A stretch of DNA of 64,000 nucleotides from Kosakonia sacchari (GCA_900109485.1 FOAY01000002.1:370913-434912), one strand, 5' to 3'. Counted from the first letter of the stretch, positions 42,365-54,232 are shown. Translations and numbers: made by a program. Notes: generated from the sequence alone by a model not told the origin.

Positions 42365-42749
42365 TGCGCTCGCAGAATAGACCGGGCTTGTTTAGTCGGT
42401 TTATTCTGCTTAATCCTGCATGGGTAGTATTTTATTTTAATTTCGGTTGGCAGCGACTTCCCGCTTCGTGCTAAAAATGCATGATTTTCTGTACAACCTG
42501 CTATTTGGATGATGAATGGTCATCGTCTTTCCTTATCACAGATGTTTTCACCAAATCTGCTGCTCTCACGTTGTTTTTCCTCTTTTGTACGCCGTTGCTG
42601 TCGGTGGTTTGCTAATTGCCTGCCAGATTTTGAGCGGTTATGGTAACTGCCATTCATAATCAGAATGCAGGGTTTCCTGCCCTGAACAAAGCGACAGCGT
42701 GGAAATGAGTTCCGCCGTCAGTCGATAAATATAAGCCTGGAGGCAAAGC
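42365..42749. promoter_or_regulatory. leuO-ilvI intergenic region with ilvIH promoter
   Basis: A 385-base gap. CAGAATAGACC (42373-42383) and GGTTTATTCTG (42398-42408) form an inverted repeat with one mismatch after leuO. CATAAT at 42655-42660 is the probable ilvIH -10, with TTGAGC at 42630-42635 as a distant possible -35. In E. coli this region carries several Lrp sites that activate ilvIH in minimal medium; individual sites were not assigned here. Confidence 0.55.
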
Positions 42750-44474
42750 ATGGAGATGTTGTCTGGAGCCGAGATGGTCGTCCGATCGCTTATCGATCAA
42801 GGCGTAAAGAAAGTATTCGGCTACCCCGGAGGCGCAGTCCTGGATATCTACGATGCCCTGCATACTGTTGGCGGTATTGAACATGTGTTGGTACGTCATG
42901 AACAGGCGGCGGTGCATATGGCCGATGGGCTGGCGCGGGCAACGGGTGAGGTTGGGGTGGTACTGGTCACGTCTGGCCCGGGAGCGACGAATGCAATCAC
43001 GGGTATCGCCACCGCTTATATGGATTCCATCCCGCTGGTGGTGCTTTCCGGGCAGGTTGCGACGTCGCTGATTGGCTATGACGCGTTTCAGGAGTGCGAC
43101 ATGGTCGGGATTTCCCGTCCGGTGGTGAAGCACAGTTTTCTGGTCAAACAAACCGAAGACATTCCTGGCGTATTAAAGAAAGCGTTCTGGCTGGCTGCCA
43201 GTGGGCGTCCGGGGCCGGTGGTGGTGGATCTGCCGAAAGATATTATGAACCCGGCTAACAAGCTGCCCTATTTCTGGCCGGAATCGGTCAGCATGCGATC
43301 TTATAACCCGACGACGCAGGGGCACAAAGGGCAAATCAAGCGCGCCTTGCAAACACTGGTGTCGGCGCAGAGGCCGGTGGTCTACGTTGGCGGCGGTGCT
43401 ATTAACTCAGCGTGCGAAACTCAGTTGCGCCAGTTGGCTGAAAAACTGAATTTGCCCGTGGTCTCCTCCTTAATGGGGCTGGGCGCGTTTCCGGCGTCGC
43501 ATCGACAGGCGCTGGGCATGCTGGGCATGCACGGCACGTATGAAGCCAATATGACGATGCACCATTCCGATGTCATTTTCGCGGTTGGCGTGCGTTTTGA
43601 CGATCGCACCACCAATAACCTGGCGAAGTACTGTCCGGATGCGACGGTCCTGCATATTGATATCGACCCCACTTCCATTTCCAAGACCGTACAGGCGGAT
43701 GTACCCATTGTCGGCGATGCGCGGCTGGTTCTGGAACAAATGCTCGAGCTGTTGGAGCAGGAAGAGCATTCGCAGCCGCTGGATGAGATCCGTGACTGGT
43801 GGTTGCGCATTGATCAGTGGCGCGCGCGTCAGTGCCTGAAATATGACACTCAGAGTGAAAAGATCAAACCGCAGGCCGTGATTGAAGCTATCTGGCGTTT
43901 GACGAATGGCGATGCTTACGTTACTTCCGATGTTGGTCAGCATCAAATGTTTGCCGCGCTCTACTACCGTTTTGATAAACCGCGCCGCTGGATCAACTCC
44001 GGCGGGCTGGGCACGATGGGTTTTGGCTTACCTGCTGCGCTCGGCGTGAAGATGGCGCTGCCCGAGGAGACGGTTATCTGCGTGACCGGCGATGGCAGTA
44101 TCCAGATGAATATTCAGGAACTCTCTACGGCCTTGCAGTATGAGCTGCCGGTGCTGGTATTGAACCTCAATAACCGCTATCTGGGGATGGTGAAGCAGTG
44201 GCAGGACATGATCTATTCCGGCCGCCATTCACAATCTTATATGGAGTCGTTGCCTGATTTTGCGCGCCTGGCAGAAGCTTACGGCCATGTGGGAATTCGT
44301 ATTACGCGTCCTGATGAGCTGGAGGCGAAGCTGGCGGAAGCACTGGAGCAGGTGAAAAACAATCGCCTGGTGTTTGTTGACGTTACCGTTGACGGTAGTG
44401 AACACGTTTATCCGATGCAGATCCGCGGCGGCGGCATGGATGAGATGTGGTTAAGCAAAACGGAGAGAACCTGA
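42750..44474 (+). CDS. ilvI: Acetolactate synthase III large subunit
   Basis: TPP enzyme making acetolactate and acetohydroxybutyrate for valine, leucine and isoleucine. The 574 residues match E. coli IlvI in length: catalytic Glu in [13 protein letters not shown] (about residue 51), YPGGAVL, the FAD-domain region, and the TPP motif GDGSIQMN...LNLNN. The gene is intact, with AAGCCTGGAGGC as ribosome site. Two bases separate it from ilvH. Confidence 0.97.
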   Translation: MEMLSGAEMVVRSLIDQGVKKVFGYPGGAVLDIYDALHTVGGIEHVLVRHEQAAVHMADGLARATGEVGVVLVTSGPGATNAITGIATAYMDSIPLVVLSGQVATSLIGYDAFQECDMVGISRPVVKHSFLVKQTEDIPGVLKKAFWLAASGRPGPVVVDLPKDIMNPANKLPYFWPESVSMRSYNPTTQGHKGQIKRALQTLVSAQRPVVYVGGGAINSACETQLRQLAEKLNLPVVSSLMGLGAFPASHRQALGMLGMHGTYEANMTMHHSDVIFAVGVRFDDRTTNNLAKYCPDATVLHIDIDPTSISKTVQADVPIVGDARLVLEQMLELLEQEEHSQPLDEIRDWWLRIDQWRARQCLKYDTQSEKIKPQAVIEAIWRLTNGDAYVTSDVGQHQMFAALYYRFDKPRRWINSGGLGTMGFGLPAALGVKMALPEETVICVTGDGSIQMNIQELSTALQYELPVLVLNLNNRYLGMVKQWQDMIYSGRHSQSYMESLPDFARLAEAYGHVGIRITRPDELEAKLAEALEQVKNNRLVFVDVTVDGSEHVYPMQIRGGGMDEMWLSKTERT

Positions 44475-44476
44475 TT

Positions 44477-44968
44477 ATGCGCCGGATACTGTCTGTATTA
44501 CTGGAAAATGAATCAGGCGCGTTATCGCGCGTGATTGGCCTGTTCTCTCAGCGCGGTTACAACATAGAAAGCCTGACCGTCGCGCCGACTGACGATCCCA
44601 CCTTATCGCGGATGACGATCCAGACTGTCGGCGATCAAAAAGTTCTGGAGCAGATCGAAAAGCAACTGCACAAGCTGGTCGATGTGTTACGCGTGAACGA
44701 GCTGGGGCAGGGGGCATATGTTGAGCGTGAAATCATGCTGGTGAAGATTCAGGCCAGCGGCTACGGTCGTGAAGAGGTGAAACGCAACGCCGAGATCTTC
44801 CGCGGACAGATCATTGACGTCACGCCATCGATTTACACGGTTCAGCTCGCGGGCACCAGTGACAAGCTGGATGCGTTTTTAGCCACCATTCGTGATGTGG
44901 CGAAAATTGTTGAAGTTGCGCGCTCCGGCGTGGTGGGGTTGTCGCGCGGTGATAAAATCATGCGCTGA
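44477..44968 (+). CDS. ilvH: Acetolactate synthase III regulatory subunit
   Basis: Gives IlvI full activity and valine feedback inhibition. The 163 residues start [20 protein letters not shown], an ACT domain with the valine-binding Asn11/Gly14 region, and a C-terminal domain. Length equals E. coli IlvH. ATG at 44477 is chosen over the upstream in-frame codon at 44447, which lies inside ilvI. Confidence 0.97.
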   Translation: MRRILSVLLENESGALSRVIGLFSQRGYNIESLTVAPTDDPTLSRMTIQTVGDQKVLEQIEKQLHKLVDVLRVNELGQGAYVEREIMLVKIQASGYGREEVKRNAEIFRGQIIDVTPSIYTVQLAGTSDKLDAFLATIRDVAKIVEVARSGVVGLSRGDKIMR

Positions 44969-44993
44969 ATAGATTAACCTTCCATATTTACAG

Positions 44994-45022
44994 GCCCGGT
45001 GTTCTACGCCGGGCTTTTTTTT
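44994..45022 (+). terminator. ilvIH rho-independent terminator
   Basis: GCCCGG (44994-44999) and CCGGGC (45009-45014) form a stem with a nine-base loop, followed by eight T. Confidence 0.9.
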
Positions 45023-45145
45023 GCGAAATCCGCCGGAACCAGACACGAAAGCGGTTGCCGGAGTGAGTATTCTGCGCTTAGATGTTAAGGGTTTTAACCT
45101 ATATCCCTAAAAAGGTTATGGAGTACATTAATTTAAGGGGCAATT

Positions 45146-46150
45146 GTGAAACTGGATGAAATCGCCCGGCTAGCCGGCGTCTCACGAACCACGGCCAGCT
45201 ACGTCATCAATGGTAAGGCGAAGCAGTATCGTGTCAGCGACAAAACCGTTGAGAAAGTGATGGCGGTTGTTCGTGAGCATAACTACCACCCAAATGCGGT
45301 GGCGGCTGGCCTGCGCGCAGGACGCACTCGTTCGATTGGGCTGGTGATCCCCGATCTTGAAAACACAAGCTACACCCGCATAGCCAACTATCTGGAGCGC
45401 CAGGCGCGTCAGCGCGGTTACCAATTGTTGATCGCCTGCTCGGAAGATCAACCCGATAATGAAATGCGCTGTATCGAGCACCTGTTGCAGCGGCAGGTGG
45501 ACGCTATTATTGTCTCCACCTCACTGCCGCCAGAGCATCCGTTCTATCAGCGCTGGGCCAATGATTCTTTCCCGATTGTTGCGCTGGATCGCGCTCTGGA
45601 TCGTGAACACTTCACCAGCGTTGTTGGCGCCGATCAAGATGATTCGGAAATGCTGGCCGCAGAGCTGCGTAAGTTTCCGGCGGAGCGCGTGCTTTATCTT
45701 GGAGCGTTACCGGAGCTGTCTGTCAGTTTCCTGCGCGAGCAAGGCTTCCGCACGGCGTGGAAAGACGATCCGCGTGAAGTGCAGTATCTCTATGCCAATA
45801 GCTACGAGCGTGAAGCCGCCGCTCAGCTATTTGATAAATGGCTGGAAACCAACCCGATGCCGCAGGCGATGTTTATAACCTCGTTTGCATTATTGCAGGG
45901 AGTACTTGACGTTACGTTACGTCGCGACGGTAAATTGCCGTCGGATCTGGCGATCGCGACGTTTGGCGATCACGAACTGCTCGATTTCCTGCAATGTCCG
46001 GTACTGGCGGTGGCGCAGCGCCATCGCGATGTTGCGGAGCGGGTGCTGGAAATTGTGCTGGCAAGCCTCGACGAACCGCGTAAGCCGAAAGCGGGTCTTA
46101 GCCGTATCCGGCGTAATCTCTATCGTCGCGGGATATTAAGTCGCGTATAA
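45146..46150 (+). CDS. cra: Catabolite repressor/activator Cra (FruR)
   Basis: LacI-family global regulator of glycolysis and gluconeogenesis, released from DNA by fructose 1-phosphate (or fructose 1,6-bisphosphate). The 334 residues equal E. coli Cra, with helix-turn-helix [20 protein letters not shown] (residues 3-22), hinge and sugar-binding domain ([21 protein letters not shown]). The start is GTG at 45146, with AAGGGG six bases upstream. Confidence 0.97.
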   Translation: MKLDEIARLAGVSRTTASYVINGKAKQYRVSDKTVEKVMAVVREHNYHPNAVAAGLRAGRTRSIGLVIPDLENTSYTRIANYLERQARQRGYQLLIACSEDQPDNEMRCIEHLLQRQVDAIIVSTSLPPEHPFYQRWANDSFPIVALDRALDREHFTSVVGADQDDSEMLAAELRKFPAERVLYLGALPELSVSFLREQGFRTAWKDDPREVQYLYANSYEREAAAQLFDKWLETNPMPQAMFITSFALLQGVLDVTLRRDGKLPSDLAIATFGDHELLDFLQCPVLAVAQRHRDVAERVLEIVLASLDEPRKPKAGLSRIRRNLYRRGILSRV

Positions 46151-46161
46151 GTTCAGATAAA

Positions 46162-46184
46162 GGCAGCGCCAGCTGCCTTTTTTG
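46162..46184 (+). terminator. cra rho-independent terminator
   Basis: GGCAGC (46162-46167), loop GCCA, GCTGCC (46172-46177), then TTTTTTG. It lies 11 bases after the cra stop. Confidence 0.88.
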
Positions 46185-46678
46185 TTTGTTACCTTACCTT
46201 TAATCAAATTATTACTCGTTGGCTCCTAAGATAAATCCTTAATTTTTAAACGGGCGTGATGAGTTAATTCTAATTGCTTCTTTAAATCGGGTTTTAAAAG
46301 GATATTTTTAAAGCAGTAATTATGCTTTCTGTCTTAAATTGTTACATCTCAGAAAAATGTTACCTTTCTTCTACAGCATCCATTATCGGCGTAGGGCTAT
46401 TTCCTTAGTGGATCTGCCGTCGCGCTCAGTGTGAACGGATACAACTGGTGCTGTTCAGTTGGGTCGATATGTCTTAAAATGCCGCCCGCGTCGCAAACTG
46501 ACACTTTATATTTCGCGCGCAGAAATCAAATGGTTTTAAACGCGGATACGCATATTCTGTTTTTTTTCTTGCAAATATTCATGACGTTAATTTGCCTCGT
46601 AAGTTGAACACTATTTCACCTTTGCAGATATTCGCTGCAAATAAGAGATCTTTTGTTCTGGTTAGCCTTTGTGCTGGC
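46185..46678. other. Long intergenic region between cra and mraZ
   Basis: About 500 bases with no convincing gene. The first half is AT-rich (46196-46380). No REP, tRNA or small RNA with terminator was seen. In E. coli a gap of similar size precedes the dcw cluster. Confidence 0.6.
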
Positions 46679-46707
46679 TTGACAAGCTTTTCCTCCGCTC
46701 CGTAAAC
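46679..46707 (+). promoter_or_regulatory. mra promoter of the dcw cluster
   Basis: TTGACA (46679-46684) is a consensus -35; GTAAAC (46702-46707) is the -10 after 17 bases. The AAGCTTTTCCTC spacer resembles E. coli Pmra, which drives genes through ftsW and beyond. Confidence 0.85.
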
Positions 46708-46715
46708 TCCCTTAG

Positions 46716-46740
46716 TGGGGATTTGTGGGATAAAGTGGTG
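46716..46740 (+). promoter_or_regulatory. MraZ binding repeats
   Basis: TGGGG (46716), TGGGA (46726) and TGGTG (46736) recur with an exact ten-base period. MraZ of E. coli binds TGGGN direct repeats spaced by five bases just after its promoter, repressing the cluster. The third repeat is imperfect. Confidence 0.8.
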
Positions 46741-46768
46741 AAAATGGTCACTTGGGGGTGAATCGGAC

Positions 46769-47227
46769 ATGTTCCGTGGCGCGACGTTAGTCAATCTCGA
46801 CAGCAAAGGGCGGTTAGCCGTTCCGACCCGTTATCGGGATTTGCTGCTGGAGAATGCCTCCGGTCAGATGGTGTGTACCATCGACATTCGCCACTCATGC
46901 CTGCTGCTTTATCCTCTTCCTGAATGGGAAATTATTGAGCAAAAACTGGCGCGCCTGTCGAGCATGAACCCGCTTGAGCGACGCGTACAACGTTTATTGC
47001 TGGGGCATGCCAGCGAGTGCCAGATGGATAGCGCCGGGCGTTTATTGATTGCGCCTGTTTTACGGCAGCATGCCGGGCTAACCAAAGAAGTGATGCTGGT
47101 CGGGCAGTTCAATAAATTTGAGCTGTGGGACGAAACGACCTGGTATCAACAGGTCAGGGAAGATATCGACGCTGAGCAATCAGGTTCTGAAGCACTTTCA
47201 GATCGGTTGCAGGATTTGTCTCTGTAA
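46769..47227 (+). CDS. mraZ: Transcriptional regulator MraZ
   Basis: AbrB-fold regulator and first gene of the dcw cluster. The 152 residues (same as E. coli) contain two SpoVT/AbrB-like repeats with [13 protein letters not shown] (about 11-23) and [13 protein letters not shown] (about 86-98). Overproduction is toxic in E. coli and is balanced by rsmH. The stop overlaps the first of three possible rsmH ATGs. Confidence 0.96.
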   Translation: MFRGATLVNLDSKGRLAVPTRYRDLLLENASGQMVCTIDIRHSCLLLYPLPEWEIIEQKLARLSSMNPLERRVQRLLLGHASECQMDSAGRLLIAPVLRQHAGLTKEVMLVGQFNKFELWDETTWYQQVREDIDAEQSGSEALSDRLQDLSL

Positions 47228-47229
47228 TG

Positions 47230-48171
47230 ATGATGGAAAATTTTAAACACACGACGGTGCTGCTGGATGAGGCCGTTAATGGCCTGAATATTCGTCCGGA
47301 CGGCATCTACATCGATGGCACTTTTGGTCGCGGTGGTCACTCGCGCCTGATCCTCTCCCGTTTGGGTGCGGAAGGACGCTTGCTGGCGATCGATCGCGAT
47401 CCACAGGCAATTGCTGTAGCCCAAACCATTGATGATCCCCGCTTCTCCATCATTCATGGTCCTTTCTCTGCGCTTGCTGATTATGTCAGCGAGCGCGAAC
47501 TTGTTGGCAAGATCGACGGTATTCTTCTCGATCTTGGTGTCTCTTCACCACAGCTTGACGATCCTGAGCGCGGCTTTTCCTTTATGCGCGATGGCCCGCT
47601 CGATATGCGAATGGATCCCACTCGCGGCCAGTCTGCTGCCGAATGGCTGCAAACGGCTGAAGAGGCGGACATCGCCTGGGTGCTGAAAACCTTTGGCGAG
47701 GAGCGTTTTGCTAAACGTATTGCGCGCGCCATTGTAGAGCGCAACCGCCTCGACCCGATGACCCGCACTAAAGAGCTGGCGGAAGTCGTTGCGGCGGCAA
47801 CTCCGGTGAAAGACAAGTTCAAACATCCCGCGACCCGTACCTTCCAGGCGGTGCGCATTTGGGTAAACAGTGAACTGGAGGAAATAGAGCTGGCGCTAAA
47901 AAACTCGCTCGGCGTGCTTGCCCCGGGAGGGCGGCTTTCGGTAATCAGCTTCCATTCTCTGGAAGATCGCATTGTGAAACGCTTCATGCGTGAGCAAAGC
48001 CGCGGCCCGCAGGTTCCTGCCGGGTTGCCGATGACCGAAGAGCAACTCAGGAAACTGGGTGGCCGTCAGTTGCGAGCCTTAGGAAAGTTGATGCCGGGTG
48101 AAGAAGAAGTGGCTGAAAACCCACGTGCCCGTAGTTCAGTTCTGCGCATTGCAGAGAGGACGAACGCATGA
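47230..48171 (+). CDS. rsmH: 16S rRNA (cytosine-1402-N4)-methyltransferase
   Basis: Methylates N4 of C1402 in the ribosomal P site (mraW). The protein shows [15 protein letters not shown] motif [20 protein letters not shown] and [13 protein letters not shown]. Three ATG codons are in tandem at 47227, 47230 and 47233; 47230 gives the 313-residue E. coli form (MMENFKH). The 47227 ATG shares one base with the mraZ stop. Confidence 0.95.
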   Translation: MMENFKHTTVLLDEAVNGLNIRPDGIYIDGTFGRGGHSRLILSRLGAEGRLLAIDRDPQAIAVAQTIDDPRFSIIHGPFSALADYVSERELVGKIDGILLDLGVSSPQLDDPERGFSFMRDGPLDMRMDPTRGQSAAEWLQTAEEADIAWVLKTFGEERFAKRIARAIVERNRLDPMTRTKELAEVVAAATPVKDKFKHPATRTFQAVRIWVNSELEEIELALKNSLGVLAPGGRLSVISFHSLEDRIVKRFMREQSRGPQVPAGLPMTEEQLRKLGGRQLRALGKLMPGEEEVAENPRARSSVLRIAERTNA

Positions 48172-48533
48172 TCGGCAGAGTGACAGAAACCCTAAGCAAA
48201 GTGAAAGGATCGTTAGGAAGCAACGAGCGCCATGCCTTGCCTGGCGTGATCGGCGACGATCTTTTGCGATTTGGGAAACTGCCACTCTGTCTGTTCATTT
48301 GCATCATCATGACGGCAGTGACGGTTGTCACTACCTCTCACCACACACGTTTATTAACCGCGCAGCGCGAACAGCTGGTTCTCGAGCGCGACGCGCTGGA
48401 TATCGAATGGCGCAACCTGATTCTTGAAGAGAATGCGCTCGGCGATCACAGCCGGGTTGAACGGATTGCGACGGAAAAGCTGCAAATGCAGCACGTGGAT
48501 CCCTCTCAGGAAAATATCGTAGTGCAGAAATAG
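48168..48533 (+). CDS. ftsL: Cell division protein FtsL
   Basis: Bitopic membrane protein of the FtsQLB complex. The 121 residues (E. coli 121) have a cytoplasmic N-terminus, one membrane segment ([18 protein letters not shown], about 38-55) and a periplasmic leucine-zipper-like coiled coil ([20 protein letters not shown]). It overlaps rsmH by four bases (ATGA). Confidence 0.96.
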   Translation: MIGRVTETLSKVKGSLGSNERHALPGVIGDDLLRFGKLPLCLFICIIMTAVTVVTTSHHTRLLTAQREQLVLERDALDIEWRNLILEENALGDHSRVERIATEKLQMQHVDPSQENIVVQK

Positions 48534-48558
48534 ACATGAATAAGGAATTACGCGACGC

Positions 48559-50325
48559 ATGAAAGCAGCGGCGAAAACGCTTAAACCGAAACGCCAGGAA
48601 GAACAGGCCAACTTTGTGAGTTGGCGTTTTGCGTTGCTTTGCGGTTGCATTCTGCTGGCGATGGCGTTTCTGCTTGGGCGTGTCGCCTGGCTGCAAGTTA
48701 TCAATCCGGAGATGCTGGTGCGCGAAGGGGATATGCGTTCCCTGCGCGTGCAGGAAGTCGCAACGTCGCGTGGAATGATTACCGACCGCTCCGGGCGTCC
48801 GCTGGCAGTCAGTGTGCCGGTGAAGGCGATTTGGGCCGATCCAAAAGAGTTACACGATGCTGGCGGCGTCACGCTGGATAACCGCTGGAAAGCGCTCTCT
48901 GACGCGCTGAACATGCCGCTGGATCAGCTGGCTTCCCGCATTAACGCCAACCCGAAGATGCGTTTTATCTATCTGGCGCGCCAGGTGAACCCCGATCTCG
49001 GCGATTACATTAAGAAGCTCAAGTTGCCGGGGATTCATCTGCGTGAAGAATCCCGCCGTTACTACCCTTCCGGGGAAGTGACTGCTCACCTTATCGGTTT
49101 TACTAACGTAGATAGCCAGGGGATCGAAGGCGTTGAGAAGAGCTTTGATAAATGGCTTACCGGTCAGCCTGGCGAACGTATTGTGCGTAAAGATCGCTAC
49201 GGGCGCGTTATCGAAGATATCTCTTCCACCGACAGTCAGGCTGCGCATAACCTGGCGCTGAGCATTGATGAACGCTTGCAGGCGCTGGTTTATCGCGAGC
49301 TGAATAATGCGGTGGCGTTTAACAAGGCAGAATCAGGAAGCGCAGTGCTGGTCGATGTGAGCACCGGCGAAGTGTTGGCAATGGCCAACAGCCCTTCCTA
49401 CAACCCGAACAACTTCACCGGTACGTCGAAAGATGCAATGCGTAACCGCGCGATCACCGACGTTTTTGAACCAGGTTCAACGGTGAAACCGATGGTGGTA
49501 ATGACGGCGCTGCAGCGCGGCGTCGTCACGCCAAATACGGTGCTGAACACCGTGCCTTACCGAATTAACGGCCACGAAATCAAAGACGTGGCGCGCTACA
49601 GCGAATTGACCCTTACCGGGGTGCTACAAAAGTCGAGTAACGTCGGTGTTTCGAAGTTGGCGTTAGCGATGCCCTCCTCAGCGTTAGTAGATACTTACTC
49701 ACGTTTTGGACTGGGAAAAACGACCAATTTGGGGATGGTCGGGGAACGCAGTGGCTTATTTCCTCAAAAACAACGGTGGTCTGACATAGAGAGGGCCACC
49801 TTCTCTTTCGGCTATGGGCTAATGGTAACGCCGTTACAGTTAGCGCGAGTCTACGCAACGATTGGCAGTTACGGTGTCTACCGTCCTCTGTCGATTACCA
49901 AAGTTGACCCGCCCGTGCCGGGCGAACGCATTTTCAATGAGTCTATCGTGCGCACGGTGGTGCATATGATGGAGAGCGTTGCGCTGCCAGGCGGCGGCGG
50001 GGTGAAAGCAGCCATCAAAGGCTATCGCATTGCTATCAAAACCGGGACGGCGAAAAAAGTCGGCCCGGATGGTCGTTATATCAACAAATATATTGCTTAC
50101 ACTGCTGGCGTCGCGCCTGCCAGCCGCCCGCGCTTTGCGCTGGTGGTGGTGATTAACGATCCGCAAGCGGGTAAATACTACGGTGGTGCCGTGTCCGCAC
50201 CGGTCTTCGGTGCCATCATGGGCGGCGTTCTGCGCACCATGAACATTGAGCCGGACGCGCTGACCACGGGCGAAAAAAGTGAGTTTGTAATTAATCAAGG
50301 CGAGGGTACAGGTGGCAGATCGTAA
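48559..50325 (+). CDS. ftsI: Penicillin-binding protein 3, septal transpeptidase FtsI
   Basis: Crosslinks septal peptidoglycan in complex with FtsW. The 588 residues equal E. coli PBP3: membrane anchor (about 24-40), non-catalytic domain, then transpeptidase motifs STVK (Ser307), SSN (KSSNVG), and KTGT. The loop after residue 333 reads PYRINGHE, the wild-type form, without the YRIN/YRIK insertions linked to beta-lactam resistance. The last 14 bases overlap murE. Confidence 0.97.
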   Translation: MKAAAKTLKPKRQEEQANFVSWRFALLCGCILLAMAFLLGRVAWLQVINPEMLVREGDMRSLRVQEVATSRGMITDRSGRPLAVSVPVKAIWADPKELHDAGGVTLDNRWKALSDALNMPLDQLASRINANPKMRFIYLARQVNPDLGDYIKKLKLPGIHLREESRRYYPSGEVTAHLIGFTNVDSQGIEGVEKSFDKWLTGQPGERIVRKDRYGRVIEDISSTDSQAAHNLALSIDERLQALVYRELNNAVAFNKAESGSAVLVDVSTGEVLAMANSPSYNPNNFTGTSKDAMRNRAITDVFEPGSTVKPMVVMTALQRGVVTPNTVLNTVPYRINGHEIKDVARYSELTLTGVLQKSSNVGVSKLALAMPSSALVDTYSRFGLGKTTNLGMVGERSGLFPQKQRWSDIERATFSFGYGLMVTPLQLARVYATIGSYGVYRPLSITKVDPPVPGERIFNESIVRTVVHMMESVALPGGGGVKAAIKGYRIAIKTGTAKKVGPDGRYINKYIAYTAGVAPASRPRFALVVVINDPQAGKYYGGAVSAPVFGAIMGGVLRTMNIEPDALTTGEKSEFVINQGEGTGGRS

Positions 50326-51799
50326 TTTGCGCGACCTTCTCGCTCCGTGGGTGCCAGGCGCACCGGAGCGAGCACTGCGGGAGATGACACTCGACAGCCG
50401 TGCGGCTGCATCGGGCGATCTCTTTGTGGCGGTGGTCGGTCATCAGGCGGACGGGCGTCGATATATCCCGCAGGCGATTGCGCAAGGTGTTGCTGCCATT
50501 ATTGCTGAAGCGAAAGACGAAGCAAATGACGGTGAAATTCGTGAAATGCACGGCGTTCCGGTCATTTACCTCAGCCAGTTGAATGAGCGCCTTTCCGCGC
50601 TGGCGGGCCGTTTTTACGGCGAGCCATCTGAACAATTGCGCCTGATTGGCGTAACCGGCACCAACGGCAAAACGACGACCACGCAGCTGCTGGCGCAGTG
50701 GAGCCAATTGGTGGGCGAAACCAGCGCAGTGATGGGTACGGTGGGAAATGGTCTGCTGGGTAAAGTCATCCCGACGGAAAACACCACTGGCTCTGCGGTG
50801 GATGTTCAGCATGTAATTGCCGGGCTGGCTGCGCAGAAAGCGACGTTTGCCGCGATGGAAGTCTCATCCCATGGTCTGGTGCAGCATCGCGTGGCGGCGC
50901 TGAAGTTTGCCGCTGGCGTATTTACCAATTTAAGCCGCGATCACCTTGATTATCACGGCGATATGGCGCACTACGAAGCGGCGAAATGGCTGCTGTTCTC
51001 CTCTCACCACTACGGGCAGGCGATTATCAATGCCGACGACGAAGTGGGCCGCCGCTGGTTAGCGAATCTGCCGGATGCGGTTGCGGTATCGATGGAAGAC
51101 CATATCAACCCGGATTGTCATGGCCGCTGGCTCAAGGCTACCGGCGTGGAGTACCACGATAGCGGCGCGACTGTTCGTTTTGACTCTTCATGGGGTCAAG
51201 GTGAAATCGAAAGCCGTCTGATGGGCGCGTTTAACGTCAGTAACCTATTGCTGGCGCTGGCCACGCTGCTGGCGCTGGGGTATCCGTTAAGCGATTTGCT
51301 GAAAACCGCTTCACAGTTGCAGCCGGTTTGCGGACGCATGGAAGTATTTAGCGCGCCGGGTAAACCGACGGTGGTGGTGGATTATGCCCATACGCCGGAT
51401 GCGCTGGAAAAAGCTTTACTGGCTGCACGCCTGCATTGCACCGGTCAACTGTGGTGTGTGTTTGGCTGCGGCGGCGATCGCGATAAAGGTAAACGCCCAC
51501 TCATGGGCGCAATTGCCGAGCAGTTCGCCGATGTGCCGGTGGTGACGGACGATAACCCGCGCACCGAAGAGCCGCGCGCCATTATCAACGATATTCTCGC
51601 CGGTATGCTGGATGCGGGGCGTGCGCATGTGGTCGAAGGCCGTGCGGAAGCCGTGACCAACACCATTATGCAGGCGAAAGAGAATGATGTAGTGCTGCTG
51701 GCTGGCAAAGGCCATGAAGATTATCAGATTGTCGGGACGCAACGGCTGGATTACTCCGATCGCGTCACCGCCGCACGTTTGCTGGGGGTAGTGGCATGA
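50312..51799 (+). CDS. murE: UDP-MurNAc-L-Ala-D-Glu:meso-diaminopimelate ligase
   Basis: Adds meso-diaminopimelate to the peptidoglycan stem. The 495 residues (E. coli 495) show the ATP motif [13 protein letters not shown] and the DNPR motif that selects diaminopimelate over lysine. The start is GTG at 50312 inside ftsI, with GAGGGTACAG upstream; it matches E. coli [10 protein letters not shown]. Confidence 0.97.
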   Translation: MADRNLRDLLAPWVPGAPERALREMTLDSRAAASGDLFVAVVGHQADGRRYIPQAIAQGVAAIIAEAKDEANDGEIREMHGVPVIYLSQLNERLSALAGRFYGEPSEQLRLIGVTGTNGKTTTTQLLAQWSQLVGETSAVMGTVGNGLLGKVIPTENTTGSAVDVQHVIAGLAAQKATFAAMEVSSHGLVQHRVAALKFAAGVFTNLSRDHLDYHGDMAHYEAAKWLLFSSHHYGQAIINADDEVGRRWLANLPDAVAVSMEDHINPDCHGRWLKATGVEYHDSGATVRFDSSWGQGEIESRLMGAFNVSNLLLALATLLALGYPLSDLLKTASQLQPVCGRMEVFSAPGKPTVVVDYAHTPDALEKALLAARLHCTGQLWCVFGCGGDRDKGKRPLMGAIAEQFADVPVVTDDNPRTEEPRAIINDILAGMLDAGRAHVVEGRAEAVTNTIMQAKENDVVLLAGKGHEDYQIVGTQRLDYSDRVTAARLLGVVA

Positions 51800-53154
51800 T
51801 TAGCGTAACTCTCAGCCAGCTTGCCGGCACTCTGCACGGTGAATTGCACGGTCAGGATGTGACGATTGATGCGGTGACCAGCGATACCCGCAAACTCACG
51901 CCAGGCTGCCTGTTTGTGGCGCTGAAAGGCGAGCGTTTTGACGCCCATGATTTTGCCGAGCAGGCCAAAGCGGGCGGCGCGGGCGCGCTGCTGGTTAGCC
52001 GCAAGCTGGACTGCGATTTGCCGCAACTGCTGGTCAAAGACACTCGTCAGGCGTTCGGCGAGCTGGGCGCCTGGGTGCGTCAGCAGGTGCCGACGCGTGT
52101 GGTGGCGTTAACCGGCTCTTCCGGTAAAACCTCGGTGAAAGAGATGACGGCCGCCATTCTGAGCGAATGTGGCAACACGCTTTATACCGCAGGAAACCTG
52201 AACAACGATATCGGCGTGCCGATGACGCTCCTGCGTTTAACCAAAGAGTATCAATACGCAGTGATTGAGCTGGGCGCGAATCACCAGGGGGAAATCGCCT
52301 GGACCGTCGGGCTTACCCGCCCGGAAGCGGCTCTGGTCAATAACCTGGCGGCGGCGCACCTGGAAGGTTTCGGATCGCTTGCGGGCGTGGCGAAAGCCAA
52401 GGGTGAAATCTACACCGGGTTGCCTGCCAACGGTGTGGCAATCATGAATGCTGACAACAATGACTGGCTGAACTGGCAGAGCATTATTGGCGATCGCAAA
52501 GTGTGGCGGTTCTCGCCAAATGCGGCGAACAGTGATTTTACGGCCACCAACATTCATGTGACCTCTCACGGAACTGAGTTCACGCTGCAAACCCCGATGG
52601 GCAATGTGGATGTGACGCTGCCGTTGCCGGGACGACACAATATTGCCAATGCGCTGGCAGCGACCTCGCTGGCGATGGCGGTGGGCGCCAGTCTGGCGGC
52701 AGTGAAAAAAGGGTTGGCAAACCTGAAAGCGGTGCCGGGGCGTCTGTTCCCGGTGCAATTGGGCGAAAATAAATTGCTGCTCGATGACACCTACAACGCC
52801 AACGTCGGTTCAATGACTGCCGCCGCACATGTGCTGGCGGAAATGCCGGGTTACCGGGTGATGGTGGTGGGCGATATGGCAGAGTTAGGCGATGAGAGCG
52901 AAGCCTGTCACATTCAGGTGGGTGAAGCGGCGAAAGGCGTTGGCATCGATAAAGTGCTGAGCGTCGGTAAGCTGAGCAAGGCTCTGAGCGCTGCCAGCGG
53001 TGTTGGCGAACATTTTAACGATAAAGCGGCAGTGGTGGCGCGTTTGAAGGCGCTGATTGCTGAACAGCAGATTATTACCATTTTGGTGAAAGGTTCACGT
53101 AGTTCCGCCATGGAAGAGGTGGTTCGCGAATTACAGGAGAATGGAACATGTTAG
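51796..53154 (+). CDS. murF: UDP-MurNAc-tripeptide:D-Ala-D-Ala ligase
   Basis: Adds D-Ala-D-Ala to complete the UDP-MurNAc-pentapeptide. The 452-residue Mur ligase has the P-loop [12 protein letters not shown], the [10 protein letters not shown] block, and [12 protein letters not shown] in the C-terminal domain. ATGA overlap with murE and seven-base overlap with mraY. Confidence 0.97.
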   Translation: MISVTLSQLAGTLHGELHGQDVTIDAVTSDTRKLTPGCLFVALKGERFDAHDFAEQAKAGGAGALLVSRKLDCDLPQLLVKDTRQAFGELGAWVRQQVPTRVVALTGSSGKTSVKEMTAAILSECGNTLYTAGNLNNDIGVPMTLLRLTKEYQYAVIELGANHQGEIAWTVGLTRPEAALVNNLAAAHLEGFGSLAGVAKAKGEIYTGLPANGVAIMNADNNDWLNWQSIIGDRKVWRFSPNAANSDFTATNIHVTSHGTEFTLQTPMGNVDVTLPLPGRHNIANALAATSLAMAVGASLAAVKKGLANLKAVPGRLFPVQLGENKLLLDDTYNANVGSMTAAAHVLAEMPGYRVMVVGDMAELGDESEACHIQVGEAAKGVGIDKVLSVGKLSKALSAASGVGEHFNDKAAVVARLKALIAEQQIITILVKGSRSSAMEEVVRELQENGTC

Positions 53155-54230
53155 TGTGGCTGGCCGAACATCTGGTCAAATATTATTCCGGCTTTAACGT
53201 CTTTTCCTATCTGACGTTTCGCGCCATTGTCAGCCTGCTGACCGCGCTCTTCATCTCTCTGTGGATGGGGCCGCGCATGATTGCCCGTCTGCAAAAACTC
53301 TCTTTCGGCCAGGTTGTGCGTAACGACGGTCCGGAGTCGCATTTCAGTAAACGCGGTACGCCAACGATGGGGGGAATTATGATCCTCACGGCAATCGTGG
53401 TTTCCGTACTGCTGTGGGCTTATCCCTCTAACCCGTATGTCTGGTGCGTGCTGGTTGTACTGGTAGGTTACGGTGCGATTGGTTTCGTTGACGATTACCG
53501 CAAAGTGGTGCGTAAAGATACCAAGGGCTTGATTGCTCGCTGGAAATATTTCTGGATGTCACTGATTGCGCTGGGCGTTGCGTTTGCACTTTACCTGGCG
53601 GGGAAAGATACGCCAGCGACAGAACTGGTGGTGCCGTTCTTTAAAGATGTAATGCCGCAACTGGGCCTTTTCTACATTCTGCTGGCTTACTTTGTGATTG
53701 TTGGCACCGGCAACGCGGTTAACCTGACGGACGGTCTTGACGGTCTGGCGATTATGCCGACGGTGTTTGTCGCCGCGGGCTTTGCGCTGGTAGCCTGGGC
53801 TACCGGTAACATGAATTTTGCTAACTATCTGCATATCCCTTATTTGCGTCACGCGGGCGAGCTGGTGATTGTCTGCACGGCGATTGTCGGTGCCGGGCTG
53901 GGCTTTTTGTGGTTCAACACCTATCCGGCGCAGGTTTTCATGGGGGATGTGGGTTCACTGGCTCTCGGCGGCGCGTTGGGGATTATTGCCGTGCTGCTGC
54001 GCCAGGAGTTCTTGCTGGTGATTATGGGCGGGGTGTTCGTGGTGGAAACTCTGTCGGTGATTTTGCAGGTGGGGTCGTTTAAATTGCGCGGCCAGCGTAT
54101 TTTCCGCATGGCGCCGATTCATCATCACTATGAACTGAAAGGCTGGCCGGAACCGCGCGTGATAGTGCGCTTCTGGATTATTTCGCTGATGCTGGTGCTG
54201 ATTGGCCTGGCAACGCTGAAGGTACGTTAA
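53148..54230 (+). CDS. mraY: Phospho-MurNAc-pentapeptide translocase MraY
   Basis: Makes lipid I from UDP-MurNAc-pentapeptide and undecaprenyl phosphate. The 360-residue integral membrane protein has ten predicted segments, the active-site stretches FVDDYRKV and [25 protein letters not shown] and the [15 protein letters not shown] histidine motif. Two bases separate it from murD. Confidence 0.97.
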   Translation: MLVWLAEHLVKYYSGFNVFSYLTFRAIVSLLTALFISLWMGPRMIARLQKLSFGQVVRNDGPESHFSKRGTPTMGGIMILTAIVVSVLLWAYPSNPYVWCVLVVLVGYGAIGFVDDYRKVVRKDTKGLIARWKYFWMSLIALGVAFALYLAGKDTPATELVVPFFKDVMPQLGLFYILLAYFVIVGTGNAVNLTDGLDGLAIMPTVFVAAGFALVAWATGNMNFANYLHIPYLRHAGELVIVCTAIVGAGLGFLWFNTYPAQVFMGDVGSLALGGALGIIAVLLRQEFLLVIMGGVFVVETLSVILQVGSFKLRGQRIFRMAPIHHHYELKGWPEPRVIVRFWIISLMLVLIGLATLKVR

Positions 54231-54232
54231 TC

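Noticed and set aside
46579-46806. 75-codon minus-strand frame covering the mra promoter
   Set aside because: It overlaps the promoter, MraZ repeats and start of mraZ, and has no family resemblance.
49552-49575. YRIN sequence in FtsI, considered as a resistance insertion
   Set aside because: Only one copy of YRIN after Pro333 is present and total length is 588, so this is the wild-type loop.
49677-49800. Possible foreign segment in ftsI because of lower GC by eye
   Set aside because: The protein matches E. coli PBP3 closely through this stretch and no breakpoint is visible; local codon variation is sufficient.
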